NCBI RefSeq assembly: GCF_030269925.1
Contig: NC_085112.1
Span: 7,007,501-7,071,500, forward strand
Source: Bombyx mori
Taxonomy: Eukaryota > Arthropoda > Insecta > Lepidoptera > Bombycidae
Direction: 5' to 3'
Length of the DNA stretch: 64,000 bases
Part shown: in pieces, positions 33,150 to 42,120 of the stretch
Layout: each line of letters starts with the position of its first letter
Position numbering within the stretch: the stretch's first letter is position 1
Position numbers and translations under genes: made by a program
The notes under the pieces: generated by a model
The model's input: the letters and a program-made list of their open reading frames with translations, nothing else
The model's database searches: none
Told to the model about the DNA's origin: nothing

Positions 33150-33582
33150 TTTTTGTTTTTAAGGACTTTGTGACCTGGTAACTAAGACCTTTAGATCAAG
33201 TCTTATTTTAATTTATAATTTTATTTTTATGAAAAATGATAATATGGAGTGAAATGAAATGAAATTAAATAAAGATGATTAATTTGAGACATTAATCTAC
33301 TGAGATGAAATTAAATGAAATGAGATGAGATGATATGGGATGAAATATAATCTCAGTAAAATGGTGGGAATTTACTGAGATTTTTTTAGAGGACTGTTTG
33401 GAGGCTCCCGAGTAGCTACGTCCAGCGGCTTTGTTTCATTTTCCCAAATTTGTGCACTTGCACAAATATTAAACAGTTAATAAACCACCGTTAAATTATT
33501 ACACATTTAAACCTGAAGAAACTCTAAATAGACCAAATAAAAGAAATCACACAATTCACTCTTCGCGTTCTCGCCAAAAAGT
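33150..33582 (+). repeat. Unnamed repeat family, copy 3 (near full length)
   Basis: It shows the complete order of blocks: GACCTGGTAACTAAGACC, the GAAATGAAATGAAATTAAA block, ATAATCTCAGTAAAATGG, CTCCCGAGTAGCTACGTCC, AAACAGTTAATAAACCACCG and TTCTCGCCAAAAAGTC. Confidence 0.7.
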
Positions 33583-33654
33583 CTGTATGTATATGTACGT
33601 TTGTATTTTTCATAGATACACTTAATTTTAATAAATCTGTTTTTTTGTTTGTAT

Positions 33655-33745
33655 TCCTCCAAAAAGTCCACTGAAAAACTCTCAGTAATTGACCACCATT
33701 TTACTGAGATTATATTTCTTTCCATATCATCTCATCTCAATTCAT
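33655..33745 (-). repeat. Unnamed repeat family, copy 4 (inverted fragment)
   Basis: CTCCAAAAAGTCCACTG and ACCATTTTACTGAGATTA are the inverse of the mid-part of copy 3, which lies only 73 bp away. The two make a partial inverted pair. Confidence 0.6.
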
Positions 33746-34534
33746 TTCATAATATAATTTTACTTAGTACTTATATACTTATAAAATACTTTACTTAATA
33801 TTTTATAAAATATATATATATATCGGAGACTCGTTATCTTCACGGTCGCTCATTGTGGGCATCAGTAGGGATCCGGGCGAGAAATAAATGCTTCGTATGT
33901 TCCAAATACTAATTTTTATTTCACAGTGTAGGTAAATCACAATACAGCTTGACTCTAAATACTTTTCAATATACACAGTACAGTTCCTAGGCTAGTGTTG
34001 CTTATTCAACCGATAGTACCGCAAATATATTATCGAATACAGAGTGCACGTTCTTTTATTAACGTTTACCCATAGAGTTACTATCGTTTACCCTCTCCAA
34101 TCTAGGCTCTGTACACGTCACTTTGACGTTTGTGTATCGTTGATATTCCGAAGTATTCCGAACTATTGCGACCCGGATGCGACATATATAATAAAAGATA
34201 AGGCAGTATAGTATGATAACTTAGCTTTTCCAATTGGAAAAATAAAACTACTACTGAATTCATTCTATTCACTGAAGTAGGAAACCTAATTTCATTCATG
34301 CATTCATGTCATGTCGCCTTTGAATGTTGAAAGTTTAGGTATTATGTGTAGAATCTATGGTTGAAAGCTTAACTTCAAGTTTCAAGTGATTATGTACTTG
34401 CTCAGTGCTTAACTTGTGAATTATCTTTTTAATTAGTACTATTAACAATAACTCGAACTTTTGGTGGCTTTTCTATAGTTACGATAACACTGTTTTACAG
34501 AGTAAAAAATCGCAAACGTTAGATATCGTAGTTA
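33746..34534. other. Shared upstream region of PINCH (-) and the methyltransferase (+)
   Basis: It contains a (TA)n run at 33811-33822 and otherwise unremarkable AT-rich sequence. It may hold promoters in both directions, but I see no clear core element. Confidence 0.3.
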
Positions 34535-34552
34535 ATGTCCTATGGATCGTAA
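34535..34552 (+). promoter_or_regulatory. Five-codon uORF whose stop overlaps the main start
   Basis: ATG at 34535 opens MSYGS and ends with TAA at 34550-34552. Its last A is the first base of the methyltransferase ATG (TAATG). A second ATG at 34542 reads a short overlapping frame. Such an arrangement can permit termination-reinitiation. Confidence 0.5.
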
Positions 34553-35420
34553 TGTCTTATAAAAAACCAAGCCACCCCAATGATTTGTTTCCAAGAGAAA
34601 TTGAAATAGAAATTTGTTTGAAAACGTTAAAAATATATCAGAAAATTGAAGGGGATGTTAACTGCGTTGTATGGGACGCTTCATTGGTTCTAGCAAAATA
34701 TTTAGAAATAATGTGCCAATATAAATCTGATTTTCTGAGTGGATTAAGAGTTCTAGAACTTGGAGCTGGACTTGGAGTTGTTGGTCTAACCGCTGCGACA
34801 CTTGGGTTAGTAGTAGTACTGCATCAACACCCCTCTAAAACCGCAGTTTTTAATATTCTTATTATCCCCTAAATTTCAGAGCTCAAGTTACAATTACAGA
34901 CTTACCAGAAGCTCTACCGTTGATACGATTGAATATCAACGAAAATAAGTCCAAGATTGGTAGTATGGGTGGCTACGCAACTGCAGAATCACTTATTTGG
35001 GGAGATCAGTATTCTGAAATATTCAATGAAGAATATGATTTAATAGTTTTAGCTGATTGTATTTATTATGAAGAAGTAAGTTGATAAGGAAATTGCGTGC
35101 TATGGAGAAAAATTATATATTACTGCAAATGCTCTCTGATAGCATTGTTAGTAGTTACCACCATTAGTAAACTTCAAATTTATTTCCAGGCAATAGAGCA
35201 ATTGCTAATAACACTTCAGCTTTTAAGTAGAAGTCTGAAAAAAAAGCCGGTGATTTACTTAACACAAGAAATTAGAGATTCTGAGATACAAAAAAGGCTT
35301 TGGAATTTATTTTATGAAAAACTGTCTGAATCATTTTCCATTGAGAAAATACCAGAAGAAGAGCAGCATAGTAACTATAGAAGTGAAGATATAGTTTTAT
35401 TAAGATTGGAAAAAAAGTAA
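34552..35420 (+). CDS. VCPKMT: METTL21D/VCP-KMT-like protein-lysine methyltransferase
   Basis: Three exons, 34552-34805, 34880-35075 and 35190-35420, join in phase into 226 residues (human VCPKMT 229). The seven-beta-strand SAM-binding fold shows CVVWDAS at 38-44, motif I VLELGAGLG at 67-75, TITDLPE after the exon 1/2 junction, ADCIYYEE at 143-150 and KIPEEEQHSNYRSEDI near the C-terminus. The last two blocks are the strongest match to VCP-KMT within the METTL21 group. Known role: trimethylation of a lysine in the AAA-ATPase VCP/p97. The substrate in this insect is inferred. The gene is compact with short introns, divergent from PINCH. An alternative reading is another METTL21 member. Confidence 0.88.
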
Positions 35421-35557
35421 TATATCTAGCATTCCTTGCCTCCCCTACTTTTAAACTGTAAGACAGTATATGCATACATATTGTTTAGGTTATTGTTAAT
35501 CATCTGAGCTAAATAACTTTCATCAAATACACATTCTGTCCTTAGAAGTTTTATGGA

Positions 35558-35563
35558 AATAAA
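35558..35563 (+). terminator. Polyadenylation signal of the methyltransferase gene
   Basis: AATAAA 137 bp past the stop codon. It is the first canonical signal. Confidence 0.45.
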
Positions 35564-35978
35564 AATTAATAGAATAAGTGGTGAAAGGCATATTCGTGAC
35601 TCATAGTGATCTCGTTTTAAAGACATAGTCATAGATAGCTTCAAACGAAAGCTCTGAATGTAGCTGTATTTTAGCTGTACCCTGAACAGTAACATGCTGA
35701 AATTAATATTGCAACTGAACTGTAAATAAACTGACATAGGAACTGAATTTTTTAGTTGGTGATGTTGACTAAAATGACATTCCATTTACCTGAAACTGCA
35801 GTGTCATCTACAATTGAAGGGATCGAAAGAGATACCAATCAAATGAATTCTAGATTTTTAATGGAAATAAAAGTTTACATAGTACTACTAGTAGTGGTAG
35901 TAACTTCTATATGGAGGACGCATTAACACCTCCCAACTAATCTCTCATATACTGTTTCTTTTTTTACCTACATTTTGC

Positions 35979-36420
35979 TTTTTTTTTTTTTGTTTTCCCT
36001 ACCTATGCTGATAGCCTTGAGAGGCTATTTCAGCTTCGCCCTAACGTTTGTAGGTGAGCTCGCGGGGCTCAACTGGAGAGTTGCTAACACTGACCCTAGC
36101 AAGAGCAGTGCTTCCCAGAATCTACCACCGGATCGGAAACGCGACCCACTGAGAAGATCCGGCGAGAAACTCAGTGGGCTGTGTCTATGGGTTAGTTCGC
36201 TCGTCGAGCCCTTCGTCGCAAGCGACGGGTTCGACGAGGACGGTGACCGGTGCTTGTGGTGCCTAAAAGCACCGTTAATGGATCAGGAGGATCCGTAATG
36301 ACGTGCTTTGGGCGACGTCGACGGTTTACCATTCGGTCTACTGGGTCGGGTATGTAATTTCCAGCAGCTACGATGAGAGTGTTCTCATGTCGTGCCGCCT
36401 TCTCAAAATGGCGCATTTTG
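35979..36420 (-). repeat. Bm1 SINE, longest copy in the window
   Basis: Poly(T) then CCCTACCTATGCTGATAGCC, CTACCACCGGATCGGAAACG, CACTGAGAAGATCCGGCG and GCGACGGGTTCGACGAGGAC, extending another ~180 bp to CTCAAAATGGCGCATTTTGC. The other copies are truncated relative to this one. Confidence 0.85.
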
Positions 36421-36599
36421 CTAGTGTCTATATTATAATATAACCTCTAGCTGTTATTGCTGGCTTCACCTACCTTCAACAGTACCTACAATCAAATAGA
36501 TGTTATTGCATCTTTATTCTTCTAAAATTCCAAAAACCTTTTTGCTCAACCTATAAAACTATAAAATGAATTGCTTAAAGTACAAGACTGAAATAAATA

Positions 36600-36887
36600 T
36601 TTAAACCAAGTCCAATAACAGTCTGGCTCATAGTGTGAAGGAGCAGCCTGACTTGGTCAAACTCTTTGCCTCATACTCGACTTTGAATGACGGGGGAGCC
36701 ACGCCGCCCAACATCTCCCGGTGTGACAGCTCCTTGCTTGAGATTCGTATCACACAGCGTGCGGTCAGGCAGGAGCTTCATTTTCTCGATGTCCATAAGT
36801 CGAGTGGGCCGGATTGCATCCTCACAGTGGTTCTAAAAACATGCGCCACTGAATTGACATTCGCGCTAACGCGTCTATGTCGCCTAT
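36600..36887 (+). pseudogene. Jockey-type LINE fragment (region before the RT core)
   Basis: The plus-strand frame gives PDLVKLFASYSTLNDGG and LDVHKSSGPDCILTVVLKTC, the stretch before the palm of Jockey-clade reverse transcriptases (usual form KSSGPDGIP). It breaks off at about 36887, where the oppositely oriented RTE fragment begins. Confidence 0.7.
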
Positions 36888-37844
36888 GGGCGCCTTTAAA
36901 CGCAGCGAGAAGTTAGCTACGAGCAGGTTATGGTCGGAGCGGCACTCTGCGCCGGGAAAGGTCTTCACGTTAGATACTGAGGATCTCCAGCGGCCATCTA
37001 GAATGATGTAGTCGATTTGATTTCTGTACCTGTCGCCTGGAGATCTCCACGTGTACAAGCGTCTTGGATGATGTTGGAAGTACGTGTTCATAATACTGAG
37101 ATTTCTTTCAATGCAGAACTCGATCAGTTTTTCACCCCGTTCATTCCTAATGCCAAGTCCAAATTTTCCAACTGTGCTCCTGATATGATTATCATCCAGT
37201 GTACTGCCAACTTTGGCATTCCAATCACCAAGAATTATCTTAATTTCCCGACTAGGTATAGAATTCAGTATTTCCTCCAGTTTTCCATAGAAGTCCACAA
37301 TTAACTCATCCTGAGCTTGTGCCGTCGGTGCGTATATCTGTATTACATTCAGCACACATGGATTGGTATTCAGTTTCATTGTCAAGATTCTATCAGACAC
37401 CGGATTATAACCGAGGACATATTTGTTTAAGTGTGGCGGCAATATGATTCCGACTCCACTCAAACTTGAATCTTCACAGCCTGAGAAGTACATGGTGTTC
37501 CCTGTCACAGTGGTGAAGTGGCCATTACCACGCATGTGAGTTTCACTGATGCCTAGTATGGAGATGTCATGAGATTCCATTTCCTTTTCCACGATTGTCA
37601 GCTTACCCGCCTCCAGCAGACCTCGGACGTTCCAAGCGCCAATACGATGACTCAATCGTATAGAGGTTTTCTCGCTTTTAGAAGCTGCAGTACCGACAGT
37701 AGTATCTCCTCCTTCTGAGGCCTGTCGATTTACCCCAGGGGAAGCTTCGGTTGCCAATTTCACACCATCCAGCCCGGATACTGGGTGGCGCCGATGGTTA
37801 GTCGGGTCGCCCAACAAATTCACTCTCGTTGTTACTGATTCCAT
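36822..37844 (-). mobile_element. RTE-type LINE: intact apurinic-like endonuclease domain
   Basis: An open frame of 340 codons has the EEP endonuclease motifs of RTE-clade LINEs: IGAWNVRGL, LGISETHMRG, IQIYAPT, ILGDWNAKVG, NQIDYIILDGRW and ECRSDHNLLVANF, including the conserved E, D/N and SDH catalytic positions. The reverse transcriptase part is gone: the last ~20 codons (below about 36887) are simply antisense of the Jockey fragment. Upstream to about 38115 is GC-rich sequence likely to be the element's 5' UTR. The lack of frame damage suggests a fairly recent copy. Confidence 0.85.
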
Positions 37845-38115
37845 AAGGGGGTTTTCTTGGGAAGGTAATCGCGGTGGGTTCCCACGTCCTTCCGCGTCAG
37901 ACTTTTAGAGGGTATTTAGGTCCTCACGGTTACTGATTACCGCCCCGGGACGCTAGGGCGCTCAGGGATGTCGGGTTAGTTACCGCCGCCCGATATTCGG
38001 CGTTGACTGTTTTGCGGCATGGGTAGGTTTCGTCCACACCAACCCTCCTCCTTTCTCATTCGGGCTTGGGACCGACAACGGCGGAGTTAACGATTCCATT
38101 ACCTATGTAATATTT
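37845..38115 (-). repeat. Probable 5' UTR of the RTE element
   Basis: GC-rich sequence (CCGCCCCGGGACGCTAGGG; GGTTAGTTACCGCCGCCCG) directly upstream of the endonuclease frame and compositionally unlike the flanks. Confidence 0.5.
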
Positions 38116-38384
38116 CTTTACAAAATCTTTATGGAGACCAAAGTAACGGATTGTTGCAAAAGTGGATTTAAAAGTTTGAAAAAAGTTTCAAATAAATTCT
38201 TTTTTTTTAATACGGTATGCTGTTTTTGGACGTTTGTGCCCTTATTCCTGATTCTAACTGGTTCGCCATAGATTTGGTTGGGGTTTAAAGCTTAAACGGT
38301 GTTGTGGAATATTGTCCCCAACGTACCCCCATGGGAATGCGTGTTGGACAATTCAAGTCAAGTCACAAGTCACTTAAAACTCGT

Positions 38385-38650
38385 GCAGCGAGTACAAAAA
38401 GTCTACCCGATCCACTATTAGCGCTTTTAAGCATTCAAAGCACTGGACACCTTTCTCTGTAAACACGTCGGAAGCGGCGAAGTATTTGTCATGCAACTTC
38501 ACCAAACAGACAGCGTCGCGATTCCGATACGATGGTAGATTCAGCGATGCACTGCTCATGCTAGGGCAGATGTTAGCAAATTCTTTCAGGTTGAGCCCGT
38601 GATCTCACCCACCCGTCCGCACTTAGCTGAAATAATCCCTTATAGACATG
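38385..38650 (+). repeat. Diverged Bm1 SINE
   Basis: CGATACGATGGTAGATTC, GCGATGCACTGCTCATGC, GGTTGAGCCCGTGATCTCAC and AGCTGAAATAATCCC follow the Bm1 order at reduced identity. The poly(A) end is lost. Confidence 0.65.
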
Positions 38651-38991
38651 AGATATAACTGCTACATTCCATACCCGGCCTTATAGGTATGGGAACCGCT
38701 AAATGCCCGGTCCATAAACCCGGTGCCCTAAAATTATTGCTGTGGTAAAACGTGGAGATATCGATTGCATATCAGCTTTAAATAAATTACTTTTTGTGAT
38801 TTTGTAGTGCTTACAGTTCTTTCTCGTTCTTTTTTATTTCTGTATATTATTCTATTAACATATAACGCCTATTTTTAAATTTACCCGGTTGCTACTGTAG
38901 CGCTACCCTTATTTAGCAGATTTTATCGGACACTTTTTCACTCACAGAGACGGTTTTCCTTAGCGGTCAGAGTTGAAAAAAAGTATTGCTT

Positions 38992-39185
38992 AGACTTTTT
39001 GGCGGGAACGTGAAGAGTGAAATTGTGCGATTTGTTGTAGTTTGTTTAATTAGTGTTTCTTCAGGTTTAAATGTGTAATAACGGCTTATTAACTGTTTAA
39101 TATCTGTGAAAGTGCACAAATGTGGGGAAATGAAACAAAGCCGCTGGACGTAGCTTCTCGGGATTCTCCAAAAAGTCCACTGAAA
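38992..39185 (-). repeat. Unnamed repeat family, copy 5 (3' half of a split element)
   Basis: GACTTTTTGGCGGGAACG through GTAGCTTCTCGGGATTCTCC to AAAGTCCACTGAAAAAAA is the inverse of the second half of copy 3. Confidence 0.65.
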
Positions 39186-39290
39186 AAAAGATAACATGTG
39201 TGCAATTCACAAGTGTTAGAAGTGAAACCTTCAAAAATTAAAATACAATTATCCTAAATGTCTAAGTATGTTATTATTAAAATTTTGTCA

Positions 39291-39537
39291 TTTTTTTTTT
39301 ATTGTGTAGATGGGTGGACGAGCTCACAGCCCACCTGGTGTTAAGTGGTTACTGGAGCCCATAGACATCCACAACGTAAATGCGCCACCCACCTTGAGAT
39401 ATAACTTATAAGGTCTCAGGTATAGTTACAACGGCTGCCCCACCCTTCAAACCGAAACGCATTACTGCTTTACGGCAGAAATAGGCAGGGTGGTGGTTTC
39501 CACCCGCGCGGACTCACAAGAGGTCCTACCACCAGTA
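39291..39537 (-). repeat. Short-class SINE/LINE tail
   Basis: T-run and GTAGATGGGTGGACGAGC through AGGTCCTACCACCAGTAA. Little diverged. Lies inside the DNA separating copies 5 and 6 of the unnamed repeat. Confidence 0.85.
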
Positions 39538-39954
39538 AAAAATTATTGTAGTAAATAATTGTAAATCACCTTTTATAGTATGAGGTAGCGCCCTCTGTGA
39601 ATTGATATTTTAACTTCACGTATATCCTAAATTAAAATTCACTACAAGAGGTTTCTTACACACGTTAGTATTAAAACATCTCACAGATGGCGCTGTATTA
39701 AAAATAGAATACTTTATACGTATGTTTTAAAGTATGTAGGAACTGAGCATTCTGTCTCACTTTTTCTCTCGATCTTTCTCATTTGCATGCTCCCTACGCT
39801 CACTCCATGGCTAGTTGCTTCATGCTACGCTCGCCCTGTCTTACTCTCTCTCAATCGGTCTCGATCGCTCTCTCTCTCTTTTTCGACACTTCCGTTGCAT
39901 ACTTGCGTGACGTTACATCTGTAAAATTTTTACCCTCATGCGCCTAAAGAAGTT
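39538..39954. other. Unclassified inserted DNA
   Basis: It contains a pyrimidine-rich tract (CTCTCTCTCTCTTTTTCGAC near 39865-39895) and ends with AAGAAGTTTCACTTC. Partial resemblance to 47985-48270 suggests a transposable element. Ends not defined. Confidence 0.35.
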
Positions 39955-40172
39955 TCACTTCAAAAATCTCAGTGAATGACCACCATTTTACTAAGATTGT
40001 ATTTCATTCCAGATCATCTCATCTCATTTAATTTCATCCCAGTTGATTAATATCTCAAATTAATCATCTTCATGTCATTTCACTTCACATTTTTGATAAA
40101 AATAAGAATATAAATTAAAACAAGGCATGACTTAAAGGTCTTAGTTACCAGGTCGTAAAATCCCCTAAAAAA
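39955..40172 (-). repeat. Unnamed repeat family, copy 6 (5' half of a split element)
   Basis: AAAATCTCAGTGAATGACC, CATCTCATCTCATTTAATTT and AAGGTCTTAGTTACCAGGTC are the inverse of the first half of copy 3, complementary to copy 5. Confidence 0.65.
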
Positions 40173-41671
40173 ATATTGTTTTTGTTTATTTTAGGCACTA
40201 AATAAAATTGTGCCGTTACCAGGTCATTTAAATAATAATAAAAAATATCAAGATAACTGAGTTTAGGTATGTACAATAAAAAATATAAATTTGATACATA
40301 ATCGAATTTGTCAAGTATTTACAAAGAATTATCGTTTCACTGTGAAAAGTAAATGCAACACTATCGTAGGTACAACTTTGGCAATGTTTCAGTAATACTG
40401 ATGTGACTGTTCGACAATGATTCTTATATCGATAAGAATATATATTATTTAAAAAATAAAGTGAACTTGCCATTATTTTAATTTAAATTAAATTATAAAC
40501 TCAGCAAGCATGAACAATTTTGGTTCAATTGATACTGTTGTTTGTGTACCAAATGTGCACTACTATTAGTCATTTTTAACCTTTAGTTATGTGAACAAAA
40601 ATCACAGCTTACCTAGTAATGACTATTATTTATACTGAACATTAATATAAGTAAATTATTAGTAGTATAGTTCTTGGTGATCTTGGCCACTTGAATAAAA
40701 TATTATTTTAGCGGCACTCATGATGCATACATTATTTTCAAATTATTCGAATGTCTAAAAGTTAGTGGAAATTTAGTTGAAAGATTTTGTTTTATAGATA
40801 AGCAGATACAGGTCAAGGAATAAATAAATAAATAAATGTGCATCAAAAAATGTGTAGTGCCTATTCCATATCACAACAGGTATATAAATTTTCTTCAAAA
40901 TTACCATATCTACTGTCTTCCTATAACAATTTTTAAAGTATGTCTCTGTTCATAGTGGGTTGGCTATAGATGTGACAGGATTTTGATAATTTAACTTCCT
41001 TAGATTGTTTTATGAAATGTCATATTAACAAATTATTTGAGTCCATTTAAACCAAGTGTTGGTTGTTATTGTTTCCCACTTCAGTTATTAATTTTCCCCC
41101 CGGAAGAACTTACCTCAGTGGTTTATTTCTGTGCTCTTCTTCTCTCTGGAATATAGCCCATTTCCTAGCTCTGCCCTAAAGTGTCAATTGTTCTTAACTG
41201 TCACTGCAGTCCAATCTAAAACTTTTTTTTTTGTTCTATTAGACTTTATGATTCTGCATATTCTATCCTCCTCCCTGATGAAATGTTACTCATTTCTTAG
41301 CATTGTGTAATTTTCAAGAAAACTAAATAATTATGACATAAATTATCTTTATATATATTTAATTCTACTGTACGGGTGTATGTCTCTGAACTCCTCGTAA
41401 ATAACTGGGCTGATTTGAATTTTTTTTTGTATGCGTTTGAGTGGCACCCTGTATGCCTTAGATTCACAAATGAGCCTGGCAGATGGCACTGCAGTCGGTA
41501 TCTAGGGTATTTATCTATACTGCAACTAAACGGCTGTATCAACTTGAATGAATTTTTATGTATGCATTCACAGGACAATGTCTGTCCTAAAGAAATCAAG
41601 AGTTGTGCAATTTGTATCCAAATTTATTTATTGAACAGAAAATATATTTTATTTGCTTTAAATGATGTAAA
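40173..41671. other. Intergenic region upstream of SWT1, nothing recognised
   Basis: AT-rich DNA. The short frames here show no conserved motif. A non-coding SWT1 first exon and promoter may lie in this stretch, but I cannot place them. Confidence 0.4.
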
Positions 41672-41800
41672 TGAAGTGACATTTGGTAGGCCGTGGCTTG
41701 GCTCTGCCCCTGGCATTGCTGAAGTCCATGAGCGACAGCAACCACTAATCATCAAGTGGGTACTATACTCATCTGCCTACAAGAGCAATAAAAAAATGAT
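41672..41800 (+). repeat. LINE 3'-tail fragment
   Basis: TGGCTCTGCCCCTGGCATTG, GTCCATGAGCGACAG and ATCTGCCTACAAGAGCAATA then poly(A) form a non-LTR 3' end. A shorter relative is at 51550-51636. The CAATAAAA terminus is shared with the tRNA-SINE tail. Confidence 0.6.
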
Positions 41801-42120
41801 TCATTAATACTACAAATAAAATAAACTTGTTTGGTATCACCCACAGAAAGTTTTAATCATTTCCTGCTTATTTGAGAAAATGATTTTGGATACATTTTTT
41901 ATTGCCCATCAGTCGTTTGCATTGATATTTATGGTATAATATTTGTATGTAGGTGTGAAGTTGTGCACAGTTACTTGAGTTATGATTGTATGGCTAACCA
42001 ACAACTAGCTGCTTAGTGGGAAATTAGTCTATAAGTGTGTATAAAGACATCTTGTTGAATGTTTGTAATTCGTAAACTCTCACATATTGCAACTTATGTC
42101 TAACTAACTTTATTCCAGAT

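Noticed and set aside
36822..37844. 340-codon frame as a host gene
   Set aside because: Motif content (WNVRGL, GDWNAKVG, SDHNLL) is that of an RTE LINE endonuclease, with LINE-type flanks.
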